Shown here: positions 1 to 8,119 of the stretch, piece by piece
How positions within the stretch are numbered: position 1 is the first letter of the stretch
Layout of the letters: each line of letters opens with the position of its first letter
Origin: Clostridia bacterium
GTDB lineage: Bacteria; Bacillota; Clostridia; Acetivibrionales; DSM-2933
Assembly (NCBI GenBank): GCA_026418275.1
Contig: JAOABQ010000045.1
Span: 62,001 to 126,000 of the forward strand
Reading direction: 5' to 3'
Length of the DNA stretch: 64,000 bases
Position numbers and translations under genes: made by a program
The notes under the pieces: model-generated
Databases searched by the model: none
What the model was told of the DNA's origin: nothing
Seen by the model: the letters and a program-made list of their open reading frames with translations, nothing else

Positions 1-1
1 T

Positions 2-388
2 TATCATATCGAAGAAAACTATGAAATGGTCCAAGCGGGTATGTCAAGAACAAGCCGGGAGCCGGTATTTTTGAATCTTTATTATTTGATTGCAGCGAAT
101 TCACAAGCGGAAATAAAATCCAGGGCCCAGGATAATAACAGGATTCTGGGTGCTGTGATCGGCATACTGCATGAAAATTCCGTATTAAGCGGTTCTATGC
201 TGGAGGGGAGCCTTGCGGGAGGCGCACAGTGTATTAAAGTCAGTATTCAAAACCATGAGGGACACCCTTTTACATCCAAGATTAAGGAGTGGGGAGAGCT
301 CATCATGAAAAATATTCTCTGCTACAAAGTAGGACCTGTAAGCCTGGGGCACGGCGGAACAGGGGAAGCCGGAAGCAGAGTATTATAG
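2..388 (+). CDS. DUF4255 (Pvc16-like) eCIS protein, 5' truncated
   Basis: The reading frame is open from the first bases of the window, so the start lies upstream. The visible stretch (PVFLNLYYLIAA, then RILGAVIGILHENSVL) matches the N-terminal DUF4255 domain of Pvc16/Afp16-type proteins, which terminate or cap the tube-sheath of contractile injection systems. It is followed at 29 bases by a small eCIS-associated gene and then an effector gene, so it is probably the distal part of an eCIS operon whose other genes (for example the AAA+ ATPase) lie outside. Family assignment rests on the recognisable core; the exact role in this particle is inferred. Confidence 0.72.
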   Translation, partial: YHIEENYEMVQAGMSRTSREPVFLNLYYLIAANSQAEIKSRAQDNNRILGAVIGILHENSVLSGSMLEGSLAGGAQCIKVSIQNHEGHPFTSKIKEWGELIMKNILCYKVGPVSLGHGGTGEAGSRVL

Positions 389-416
389 CATTATTTTAAG
401 ATAGGTGATTAAAGGT

Positions 417-1247
417 ATGGGAGAAATAAAGGATTTCATGTATTCTACTCATTTTAGAGTCAATAAGTCCCTATCCCTGGTCGTATGCCTCAGGGATGTT
501 TTCCGGCCTGACCGGGCTTTACAGGGAAGTGTGCAGGTTTATTTAAAAGAGAGCTTTAAAGGGCCTCAAAAAAATCTCTCGGGTAATTATGTTTTTACAG
601 AGCTGGAGGAGGGACAGTATACCTTGTGTGTGGATTCCCAATATTATTTTCATTACTGCCAGCCTGTCTCTATTAAGAAATCAAAATATTCCTTAGTTAA
701 TATAAGGCTAAACCCCAATATACAATATCCTTTTCAAAGGAGCGACACCCTGCTTCGGGGAACCATTTCCGATTCGCTAAATCAAGGGATTGCCAATGCT
801 GGTATAAGGGCGGTTGTTCTAAAAAATCCCATCGCCAGGATTGCCCAGATGGTGCAGGCGGGAGACCGGACGCTTTCTGTTGTAAATAGCTGGGGGGATA
901 TTGAGGATGAGGATGCTTTCATCATTGGGGAAGAGCCACAGGCAGAGTATTGTACACTAAGTAAAGCAGATTCTGTTTCTCCTTTTAAACAGTACAGGAC
1001 GGATAAAGAATTTGAATATGAACACAGGCAAGGAACGGGAGTTTTTTATACTGTCTCAACCTTTACTGGAAATAATGGGGAACTGGTGGTTTATTTCAGA
1101 AATGCCCCTGCCAAAAAGTTTTCAATCCGGCTGGAGGTTAGTGAGTCCCAAAGGGTGTGGGGGAAAGAAATTGAGCTTTTTGAAGGGAAAACCTCTTCGG
1201 TTGGAATTTTAAAGGAGGGAAAAGAATGCACGCAGAGAAGGCTTTGA
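417..1247 (+). CDS. carboxypeptidase-regulatory-like eCIS-associated protein
   Basis: A 276-aa soluble protein with no signal peptide. Its first ~100 residues look like a beta-sandwich of carboxypeptidase-regulatory type (GNYVFTELEEGQYTLCVDS), and a second similar unit follows (LLRGTISDSLNQGIANAGIRAVV). The ATG at 417 has AGGTG and AAAGG upstream and is preferred to the GTG at 405. It sits directly after the DUF4255 gene, and its last 22 bases overlap the effector gene, whose ribosome site (AAAGGAGG) is inside this gene, implying translational coupling. Proteins of this kind accompany Pvc16-like genes in eCIS loci. A structural or accessory role is inferred; no catalytic motif is visible. Confidence 0.55.
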   Translation: MGEIKDFMYSTHFRVNKSLSLVVCLRDVFRPDRALQGSVQVYLKESFKGPQKNLSGNYVFTELEEGQYTLCVDSQYYFHYCQPVSIKKSKYSLVNIRLNPNIQYPFQRSDTLLRGTISDSLNQGIANAGIRAVVLKNPIARIAQMVQAGDRTLSVVNSWGDIEDEDAFIIGEEPQAEYCTLSKADSVSPFKQYRTDKEFEYEHRQGTGVFYTVSTFTGNNGELVVYFRNAPAKKFSIRLEVSESQRVWGKEIELFEGKTSSVGILKEGKECTQRRL

Positions 1248-2623
1248 AGGGGAAGGATTATGTTAAAGGGGAAGGACCTGAAAAGAAGGATGTGCAGAGG
1301 AAAGAAAATCCGGTAAATCTCTTAGAGCGGGCACAAATGGCCCCCCACACGCTGTCCTATCATGATGTGATGCAGCTCCATAAAATTGTGGGGAATGAGA
1401 CAGTTGGCCGGTTGTTTTCCCAGGGGGTGGAGAAAGCGTTGATGGGAGGAGTGGGAGAGGAGCCGGTAGAGGGGGAGCTTGAGGCGGGGCAGAAGTCAAG
1501 TGCCTTTGAAAGTTACCTGCCGTTACAAATGAAGGGTGAGAATAAGACAGGGATGCCGGACGGCCTCAAGTCTAGGGTGGAAAGCCTTTCAGGCGTTGAT
1601 ATGAGTGAAGTGAGAGTGCATTACAACTCGTCAAAGCCGGCAGAGGTGGGGGCATTGGCCTATACCCAGGGAACGGATATCCATGTGGCGCCCGGACAGG
1701 AGCGGCATTTGCCCCATGAGGCGTGGCATGTGGTGCAGCAGGCCCAGGGTAGAGTGAGGCCGACCATGCAGCTTAAGGGAGTTGCGGTCAATGATGATGC
1801 GGAGCTGGAGCGTGAAGCGGATGTGATGGGAAAAAGAGCAGCACAAAAGTTTTGTAATTCGGAGGATTTGGAAATCAAAAACCCTAAAAATGTATATGTA
1901 AGTACCAAGAAAAATACGGCCATTCAGAGGAAAGTTGTATTTAGGGGCGAAGATATGGGAAGACTTAACAGAGCTTGGTTAAAAGTAGAAGAATACGACA
2001 AGAAGCCTTTTGAATTTTTCCAAAACCACTATTTAGAGTTTTATATAAATGGTGTGCCTAACTCACATCCTATGGGAGCAAAAGCTGAAACGAATAAAGG
2101 ACAAAGATCAATTTATATATATAATATTAACGTAATTCAGGAAGGACAGCTTCTTCGATTAATGACACATGAAATAGAGCATATGTCAAGAGGTGAATGG
2201 ATTCATAATATACTTGTTGAAGATAATGATTTAAAACCATTCAAAAATTATCATTTTGATCTGGTCAATTTTGTAGACGAAAAAAGAAAAAGCGATTCTT
2301 TACTAGGGGGATTAATGGGCAGTAATGAATTTTCTACTATGGTTGAGTATCTTAATGAAATGATGGACGAAAGAATTTGCGTATTGCCTCGGCTCCAGAT
2401 AGACGTTCAGGGGTTAGCAACAGATGAAAGAGATTATTTAACATGGGTTAGAGATGCTGTGAATGGTTTGAAGCAGATGGTTATATTAAATGATTCCTGG
2501 ATGATGCAAATCCATAGAAACGTTAATGCAGCGTTAATCCAAATGAATGGAGAATTAAGAAAACGCGTAGTAGAGTGGATAACGCTGTGGGATGGACATT
2601 TAAAGCAGAAAAATTTTATATGA
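1226..2623 (+). CDS. eCIS-core (DUF4157) effector with C-terminal zincin-like domain
   Basis: A 465-aa cytosolic protein likely loaded as cargo by the injection particle. Residues ~27-65 hold the leader motif common to eCIS cargo (LLERAQMAP then [14 protein letters not shown]). Residues ~100-205 are the DUF4157 eCIS-core domain with HEAWH at 164-168 (HExxH zinc motif). From residue ~230 the composition changes to AT-rich DNA and an unrelated domain, with a second HExxH (HEIEH, 315-319) inside a plausible helix and acidic residues downstream (EYLNEMMDE). This second motif suggests a metalloprotease toxin domain, but no named family was recognised. The N-terminal half closely resembles that of the 22924-26607 protein. 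The start is supported by AAAGGAGG. Confidence 0.75.
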   Translation: MHAEKALKGKDYVKGEGPEKKDVQRKENPVNLLERAQMAPHTLSYHDVMQLHKIVGNETVGRLFSQGVEKALMGGVGEEPVEGELEAGQKSSAFESYLPLQMKGENKTGMPDGLKSRVESLSGVDMSEVRVHYNSSKPAEVGALAYTQGTDIHVAPGQERHLPHEAWHVVQQAQGRVRPTMQLKGVAVNDDAELEREADVMGKRAAQKFCNSEDLEIKNPKNVYVSTKKNTAIQRKVVFRGEDMGRLNRAWLKVEEYDKKPFEFFQNHYLEFYINGVPNSHPMGAKAETNKGQRSIYIYNINVIQEGQLLRLMTHEIEHMSRGEWIHNILVEDNDLKPFKNYHFDLVNFVDEKRKSDSLLGGLMGSNEFSTMVEYLNEMMDERICVLPRLQIDVQGLATDERDYLTWVRDAVNGLKQMVILNDSWMMQIHRNVNAALIQMNGELRKRVVEWITLWDGHLKQKNFI

Positions 2624-2700
2624 TGCTCTACAGGTTTATTTACATAAAGCATATAATGTATCTATGTATACAAACTAAGCCTTCCAACGCCTAATCGTCA

Positions 2701-2733
2701 AACAAGCCGGAATTTTATTTGTTCCGGCTTGTT
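2701..2733. terminator. inverted repeat between convergent genes
   Basis: Perfect 12-bp arms (AACAAGCCGGAA and TTCCGGCTTGTT) flank a 9-base loop, placed between the stop of effector 1 and the stop of the convergent vWA gene. Neither side has a long T run, so it is a weak or bidirectional terminator candidate. Confidence 0.55.
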
Positions 2734-2761
2734 GATAAAATATGTAGTTATTCATCCACAA

Positions 2762-3862
2762 TTAATAATCTGTTCTATCCCAATCTTCAACTTCATAAAG
2801 AAGATTTGTATCTGCATCCAATACCCTATTATAAGATGTGGACTGTACAAAGACGTTATATTTATCCAGATGTACCATACGCAGCTTTTCATTGGCACCT
2901 TTGGAAGTTGTTTGAGCGCTCAACCCCAATAACCTTCTTACTTCAGGTCCGTTAAAAATATCACCTGTCTTCTTCTCTACTAAAAGGATTTCTTTAGATG
3001 TACCAACCGTTTCGGTACCGGTAAGCTGGTAAAATCCTCTTCCCTTGTTGAAAGTAATCCCATTATCAGTAACAAATTCTCGAATACTTTGCTTTTTATC
3101 TACCCTCAAAACCTGAAATCTTCCGGCAGGAACAGGGTTCAAACCGTCCTCATTCGTACCGTCCTCTGCAATTTTTGCTCCCATGGTACGTACAGTGTTT
3201 CTAAAATCTCTGGTCATGTTGCCACGTTCCCAAACCTGCTGAACAAAATTGTTAAATGCTTCTTCACCTTCTTGTTTGTAACAAACCGCCATGATAAGAT
3301 CTGTTACATTTGAAAACTGCTCAAGGGTAAGGTAGAAACCACCTGTTTTTTGGGCAATTTCTTCATAGAAGCACTTGGATACACCTCTGATCCCTGGCAT
3401 TGCATGTACTCCATACACCTGAATACCTGCTTCTGTCAAAAGGCCGAGTTCATTCCTCCAATCTATACGCAGCGTATTCTGAGGATAACTTACAGTGTGT
3501 GGAAGTGAATCACCGATCATAACAAGAATTTTAGACCTTCCTGACTGCCAGTTAAGTTTTGTTCTTGCTTCATAAAGTACCAGTTCATAACATTCCGGAG
3601 CATCTCCTCCCCAGGTTGGTCCAACATTATTTACAAACTTTACAATGCTATCCGGATTTGTGGAAAAATCATTAATTTTTGTAACGTACGTTTTTTCTGC
3701 ATCACAATAATCACCATGTGCAATTATTGCAATTCTAAGATCAGGTATATCCTTGAATAATCTGGATACCATTTGGGAAACTGAGCGTCTTACCTGTGTC
3801 AAACAAGGATACATTGAACCTGTTGTATCAAAACTAATTGCAACATCAATACTATTACTCAA
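2762..3862 (-). CDS. vWA-domain protein inserted antisense in the eCIS locus
   Basis: A 366-aa protein whose first ~190 residues form a von Willebrand factor A domain. The metal-ion-dependent adhesion site is visible as D12-x-T14-x-S16 (FDTTGSM), with a later TWGGDAPE loop and LVMIGDS strand. The C-terminal ~150 residues are uncharacterised (contains ITFNKGRGFYQLTGTETV). It starts with TTG, preceded by AAGGGGG at about 9 bases. No signal peptide or membrane segment is seen, so it is probably cytosolic. It is the only gene on the minus strand within the eCIS block and has its own transcription unit. TerY-type vWA proteins act with TerD proteins, and a TerD fusion lies 30 kb away, but a link is only inferred. 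Confidence 0.75.
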   Translation of the reverse strand: MSNSIDVAISFDTTGSMYPCLTQVRRSVSQMVSRLFKDIPDLRIAIIAHGDYCDAEKTYVTKINDFSTNPDSIVKFVNNVGPTWGGDAPECYELVLYEARTKLNWQSGRSKILVMIGDSLPHTVSYPQNTLRIDWRNELGLLTEAGIQVYGVHAMPGIRGVSKCFYEEIAQKTGGFYLTLEQFSNVTDLIMAVCYKQEGEEAFNNFVQQVWERGNMTRDFRNTVRTMGAKIAEDGTNEDGLNPVPAGRFQVLRVDKKQSIREFVTDNGITFNKGRGFYQLTGTETVGTSKEILLVEKKTGDIFNGPEVRRLLGLSAQTTSKGANEKLRMVHLDKYNVFVQSTSYNRVLDADTNLLYEVEDWDRTDY

Positions 3863-4117
3863 ACAAAATTCCCCCTTTTATGATTTATTTCTACTAATTT
3901 CTCTTTTATTTTACCACATCTAATAACAATTTACAGAAGTAGCATAATTTTTTTAGATATAAAATTCTTAAAACTATATGCTAATGTATTTAAATATTCT
4001 TCAATACCGAATAGAATATATTAGCCCAATAAATAGAACCTTAAACCTGAAAAAACAACTATATAGCAGCAACGTTTTTCACCCAACAAATCCCATAAAA
4101 ATATTAAAAAAGTACAA

Positions 4118-4148
4118 GTCATATTTCGGACAGCCCCCGGCATATATT
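4118..4148 (+). promoter_or_regulatory. sigma-E-like promoter upstream of the sheath operon
   Basis: GTCATATT at 4118-4125, a 15-base spacer and CATATATT at 4141-4148 resemble the consensus of sporulation sigma-E promoters (-35 near KMATATT, -10 near CATACAHT). The rest of the 344-base gap 3863-4206 is AT-rich and shows no gene. A G-rich stretch (AAAGGGGGG) follows at about 4159. The assignment is by eye only. Confidence 0.35.
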
Positions 4149-4206
4149 AGTAAAAAAGAAAGGGGGGACTGGTTCCTGATTGCAGAATCGGGAATTGGGA
4201 ACATGG

Positions 4207-6069
4207 ATGCCGGAATATTTGTCACCTGGTGTGTATGTAGAAGAGGTGGAAACGGGAGGCAGGCCTATTGGCGGAGTAAGCACAAGCGTAGCAGGCTTTA
4301 TTGGATTGACCGAAAGAGGGGAAACCGAGGGACTGCCTGAACTGGTTATCAACTTTGCCGACTTTCAACGTAAACTTGGAGGATATCTGCCGGAAAGTAA
4401 ATTTGGCAGCTTCCGTTATTTGCCCTTTGCTGTTGAACATTTCTTTATCAATGGGGGAAGCCGCTGTTTTGTCACGCGGGTTGCTCCATCCGATGCAAGT
4501 GCGGCTGAAAGCGGTGATGATCTTAAAGGGATTAAAATATGGGCCAAAAACAAAGGCTCATGGGGAAACCGGATACAGATCACCTTTAAGTCCTCAATTA
4601 AAGCCACAAGTCCAATTACCCCCATTTACACAAAGGATGGAAAGAAATTCAAAGAATGTCGGCTGACAAAAACCGGTGGTTTTAACGCAGGGGATATTGT
4701 GACAGTTTCTCAGGGCGATTTTAAACAATATAGTTGTATAAAAGCAATCAAGGATGATTTTGTTACCTTGTCAAGCGAGTTGAAAAAAAAGGCTGATGAT
4801 AATAACGGTGAGTCTTCAAAAATGATGCTGTCAACCTGTGATTTTGCCATGAAAATTCAATATGTTAAAGAAGGTTCTACACAAGAGGAAGAATATAAAA
4901 AACTGTCTTTAAATCCACTATCTTCAAATTATATTGAGAAGGCATTAATCCGCTCCAATCTAATAAAGGCAAAGGTTGACGAGCAGCAAGTAATTACCGT
5001 TCCGTCTAGCCTATCTGAGGTTTTTGCAGGAAGTAGTGAGAATGAGCTTACAATAACCCTGGGTAAAGGTTCTGACGGTACAATTCCCGAATTGGAGCCT
5101 GACGGTTCTATTCCGGAAATGAAGCCCGATAATTCAGAAACAGAAGAGCCAGAAGCAGAAGGGGCAGAAACAGAAGGGACAGAAACAGAAGAGCCGGTTC
5201 AAAAATTGACAGCTGCCGATTTTATCGGATCGGATGAAGTTCCGGGGAAACGTACCGGAATTCAAGCATTCATTGACAATAATGATGTGAGCATTTTGGC
5301 TGTACCCGGCGTTGTGGACCGAACGGTGCAGCTTGCGCTGGTTTCCCAGTGTGAGAAGCTAAAAAACCGCTTTGCCGTACTGGATATTCCCAAAGAGGCA
5401 AAGAAGGTATCAGAGGTATTGGGACATAGAAATATTTTTGACAGTTCCTATGCCGCCATGTACCATCCTTGGCTTCAGGTATACGATAAAGGTGAAAAGA
5501 AGAGCATTATGATCCCGCCCTCGGGAAGTGTAGCAGGGATCTATGCAAGAACAGACAAAACAAGAGGTGTTCATAAGGCACCTGCCAATGAAGGGCTTAG
5601 AGAAACCACCGGCCTTGACTGCCAATACAATGCGGAGGATCAAAATATGCTAAATCCTGAGGGGGTTAATCTGATCCGCTATTTTACCGGGCAGGGAATC
5701 AAGGTATGGGGGGCAAGGACCTTGAGCTCCAATACCCTTTGGAAATATGTAAACGTGAAAAGACTATTTATTTTTCTGGAAGAGTCCATTAAAAGAGGAG
5801 CCCAGTGGGTGGTGTTTGAACCTAATGATGAAAAGCTCTGGGCCCGGGTCAACCGGACAATTACATCTTTCCTGACTACCGTTTGGAGAGAAGGGGCTCT
5901 GGCAGGAGCAACCCCCGCGGAAGCATTTTTCATTAAAATTGACAGGAGCACTATGTCCCAAGATGATATTGACAATGGGCGCCTGATTTGCGAAATCGGC
6001 GTGTCTCCTGTAAAGCCTGCGGAATTTGTAATATTCAGGATTTCTCAGAATACGGGCAATGCTGGATAA
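4207..6069 (+). CDS. contractile tail sheath protein
   Basis: Forms the contractile outer sheath of the injection particle. The protein begins MPEYLSPGVYVEEV, the usual start of phage tail sheath proteins, so the ATG at 4207 is preferred to the upstream TTG at 4180. The C-terminal ~200 residues hold the conserved sheath core (GVNLIRYFTGQGIKVWGARTL, then NDEKLWARVNRTITSFL). About 620 residues long. A low-complexity acidic stretch at residues ~289-335 (runs of ETEEPEAEGAETEG) sits in the variable middle domain, probably surface-exposed. It is the only sheath gene in the window, whereas Afp/PVC particles encode several. It heads the long + strand run of structural genes. Confidence 0.93.
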   Translation: MPEYLSPGVYVEEVETGGRPIGGVSTSVAGFIGLTERGETEGLPELVINFADFQRKLGGYLPESKFGSFRYLPFAVEHFFINGGSRCFVTRVAPSDASAAESGDDLKGIKIWAKNKGSWGNRIQITFKSSIKATSPITPIYTKDGKKFKECRLTKTGGFNAGDIVTVSQGDFKQYSCIKAIKDDFVTLSSELKKKADDNNGESSKMMLSTCDFAMKIQYVKEGSTQEEEYKKLSLNPLSSNYIEKALIRSNLIKAKVDEQQVITVPSSLSEVFAGSSENELTITLGKGSDGTIPELEPDGSIPEMKPDNSETEEPEAEGAETEGTETEEPVQKLTAADFIGSDEVPGKRTGIQAFIDNNDVSILAVPGVVDRTVQLALVSQCEKLKNRFAVLDIPKEAKKVSEVLGHRNIFDSSYAAMYHPWLQVYDKGEKKSIMIPPSGSVAGIYARTDKTRGVHKAPANEGLRETTGLDCQYNAEDQNMLNPEGVNLIRYFTGQGIKVWGARTLSSNTLWKYVNVKRLFIFLEESIKRGAQWVVFEPNDEKLWARVNRTITSFLTTVWREGALAGATPAEAFFIKIDRSTMSQDDIDNGRLICEIGVSPVKPAEFVIFRISQNTGNAG

Positions 6070-6103
6070 TCCCATATCAATTTATAAGTTGGAGGTATAG
6101 AAA

Positions 6104-6538
6104 ATGGCAATGAGAGAAAATGACCCCTTCCGTAATTTCAGGTTTCGAGTGGAAATTGACGGAATCAATCAAGCGGGCTTTACAGATGTAAGCGGCATTG
6201 ATGCGACCATTGATCCCATTGAGTATAGAGTAGGCAATGACCCTACACACTTTAGAAAGTTGTCCGGCCTTACCAAATACAGCAATATCGTATTAAAATG
6301 GGGGTCAACCAATTCTCTGGATATGTACAACTGGATTCAAAGTGCCCTTGAAGGCAAAATAGAAAGAAAAAATATAGCCATTCACGCCATGGATGAAGAG
6401 GGTGGAGATGTAGCCACCTGGAGTGTAGAGGCTGCATGGCCCCAGAAATATACAGGGCCAACCTTTGACTCGAAAGGAAATGCGGTGGCCATAGAACAGC
6501 TGGATCTTGCTCATGAAGGAATCAAGAGAACCGCTTGA
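6104..6538 (+). CDS. tail tube protein 1 (gp19/Hcp-like)
   Basis: A 144-aa inner tube subunit of the T4 gp19/TIGR02241 type. Diagnostic blocks: NFRFRVEIDGINQAGFTDVSG near the N-terminus, GLTKYSNIVLKWG in the middle and EQLDLAHEGIKR at the C-terminus. Hexameric rings of this protein stack inside the sheath. The ATG at 6104 has GGAGGT at about 8 bases. It follows the sheath gene by 34 bases, the usual order. Confidence 0.92.
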   Translation: MAMRENDPFRNFRFRVEIDGINQAGFTDVSGIDATIDPIEYRVGNDPTHFRKLSGLTKYSNIVLKWGSTNSLDMYNWIQSALEGKIERKNIAIHAMDEEGGDVATWSVEAAWPQKYTGPTFDSKGNAVAIEQLDLAHEGIKRTA

Positions 6539-6645
6539 CTGGGCTGATCCCAGCTTAAAATACACATGATCATTGTTTTAAACCCCTATGAAGTGGATGC
6601 ATGCAGCTATCTCTTTTGAAAGCACTTTTACGCTGCGAAATTGAA

Positions 6646-6682
6646 ATACTTTAAAATGCTTTAAATACTTTAAATACTTTAA
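6646..6682 (+). repeat. short tandem repeat (ATACTTTAA-like, 4 copies)
   Basis: Four near-identical units of 9-10 bases (ATACTTTAA, AATGCTTTAA, ATACTTTAA, ATACTTTAA) lie immediately before the ribosome site of the next gene, in the only larger gap between tube 1 and the tail assembly gene. Copy number could vary by slippage. Confidence 0.75.
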
Positions 6683-6698
6683 TTTGGGAGGTACGGTA

Positions 6699-7064
6699 AT
6701 GCCATTTGTAACGGAATTTGAATTCATACTGCCCAGGGGCTATGTGGATAGGGAAGGTGAGGTGCATCAAAAAGGATTGATGCGGCTTGCTACTGCGGCT
6801 GACGAAATTTTGCCGATGAAGGACCCCAGAGTTCAGCAAAATCCAAGTTACCTTACTATCATACTACTGTCCCGGGTTATAACCAAGCTTGGAACACTTA
6901 AAGCATTAAATACAAGCATCATAGAAGGATTGTTTACTTCGGATTTGGCTTTCCTTCACGACTTTTACAGCAGAATCAATGAAACTGGAATTTCTTCTGT
7001 AAAAGCGGTGTGCCCAAAATGCGAGCATGGATTCGAGGTTGAGACAAGCCCTGCGGGGGAGTAA
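6699..7064 (+). CDS. eCIS tail assembly-type protein
   Basis: A 121-aa protein resembling the small tail assembly (gpE-like) proteins found between the tubes of eCIS loci: EFEFILPRGYVDREGEVHQKG, an LLSRVITKLG block, and a C-terminal CPKCEHGFEVE that could bind a metal through CxxC. The ATG at 6699 is preferred to the TTG at 6684 because GGGAGGT lies between them. A role as chaperone or adaptor for tube assembly is inferred from position and from phage tail assembly proteins. Confidence 0.6.
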   Translation: MPFVTEFEFILPRGYVDREGEVHQKGLMRLATAADEILPMKDPRVQQNPSYLTIILLSRVITKLGTLKALNTSIIEGLFTSDLAFLHDFYSRINETGISSVKAVCPKCEHGFEVETSPAGE

Positions 7065-7069
7065 AAGCC

Positions 7070-7258
7070 TTGGAATATCCGAGGGCAAGACTTTATGAAG
7101 AGGCTGCCTTTATCGCATATTATTTCCATTGGTCACATGATGAAATTATGGCAATGGAGCATAAGGAAAGAAAAAAGTGGTGTGATGAAATATCTAAAAT
7201 ACATAAAAAAGTAAACCAGGAGCCGGAAAATGTTTTCGATGTATATAAAGGTATGTAG
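7070..7258 (+). CDS. DUF6760 family small eCIS protein
   Basis: A 62-aa protein starting with TTG, with GGGGGAG upstream inside the end of the previous gene. The sequence LYEEAAFIAYYFHWSHDEIMAMEHKERKKW matches the conserved core of the short DUF6760 proteins that follow the tail assembly gene in eCIS clusters. The function is unknown; its fixed position suggests a part in tube or baseplate assembly, coupled to the preceding gene (5-base spacing). Confidence 0.65.
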   Translation: MEYPRARLYEEAAFIAYYFHWSHDEIMAMEHKERKKWCDEISKIHKKVNQEPENVFDVYKGM

Positions 7259-7350
7259 ATCGCACTAAAAACTTTACATTTGACAGAGCATTCAGCGAAC
7301 GATTTTAACACTGACTGCGATAAGTAAATGTAAAACGTTCTTTGCGTTAC
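7258..7350. repeat. palindromic repeat family 1, copy A
   Basis: About 92 bases nearly identical to 37459-37549, including a shared 26-base core that begins CAGAGCATTCAGCG. Outer arms TTTACATTTG and CAAATG/TAAATGTAAA form an inverted repeat, so it can fold as a long hairpin. It lies in the gap before tube 2. Confidence 0.7.
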
Positions 7351-7380
7351 CTATAAAGCATAAAAAGGAGGCCGGGAAAA

Positions 7381-8106
7381 GTGGCAGATTTGTTCAATAA
7401 AAACAATTCCCATAGATCTGAGTTTTTGACAGTGGTAAACGATGTATTGGACTATTTTGCCGGCAACAGAGGTCAAAAGTATTCTGCACCCACAAAAAGT
7501 TGTCATCCCCCTCCCAAGCATTATGAATTTAAGGATAGCAAGTTTAATAATGCCAAACCTAAGTTCCAGGTAGAAATAAAAAAAAGCAATAAAGCAAAGC
7601 AGCATGGCTTGAAGCAGTATGAATTTAAAAAGGTTCAGTCACAGGGAAAACATAAGGGACCTCAACCCTATGACCCATCTAAAAACAATGCTTATCCCTT
7701 TGTGACGCACAGATTCCTGGTTGAAATTGACGGAATCCCTATAGGCGCATTCAGCGAGGTCAGCGGCCTTGAAATCAACGCCGAAATGGGAGAGTACCAG
7801 GAAGGCGGGCGCAGTGCCGGTTCCTATCATTATATAAAAAAAATAAAATACTCAAATATCATTTTAAAAAGGGGAATGAGTAAAGACAATTATTTATGGG
7901 ATTGGTATAAGAAAATTTTAGAGGGGAATATGGTCAAGAAGGATATGGCCATTATACTGTTATCATCGGGTTATCAAACAGCCTTAAAGGGTTGGACAAT
8001 CACTAAAGCCTTTCCAGTCAAATGGTCCGGTTCACCCCTTTCGGCGGGTAAGGGAGATGTTATGATTGAAACCTTGGAACTGGCGCACAGTGGTATTTTG
8101 ACATGA
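7381..8106 (+). CDS. tail tube protein 2 with lysine-rich N-terminal extension
   Basis: A 241-aa paralogue of tube 1. The gp19-like domain occupies residues ~103-241 (THRFLVEIDGIPIGAFSEVSG, KIKYSNIILKRG, ETLELAHSGIL). The first ~100 residues are an extra basic, low-complexity region (KHYEFKDSKFNNAKPKF, then QYEFKKVQSQGKHKG) not seen in tube 1. In Afp/PVC a second tube protein forms the ring between baseplate and tube, and that role is inferred here. GTG start with AAGGAGG at about 8 bases. Confidence 0.85.
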   Translation: MADLFNKNNSHRSEFLTVVNDVLDYFAGNRGQKYSAPTKSCHPPPKHYEFKDSKFNNAKPKFQVEIKKSNKAKQHGLKQYEFKKVQSQGKHKGPQPYDPSKNNAYPFVTHRFLVEIDGIPIGAFSEVSGLEINAEMGEYQEGGRSAGSYHYIKKIKYSNIILKRGMSKDNYLWDWYKKILEGNMVKKDMAIILLSSGYQTALKGWTITKAFPVKWSGSPLSAGKGDVMIETLELAHSGILT

Positions 8107-8119
8107 CAACGGGGGAGAG

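Noticed and set aside
3981-4020. Sigma-D-like box (TAAA ... CCGAATAG) in the gap before the sheath gene
   Set aside because: The spacing of 12 bases is too short for the sigma-D consensus.
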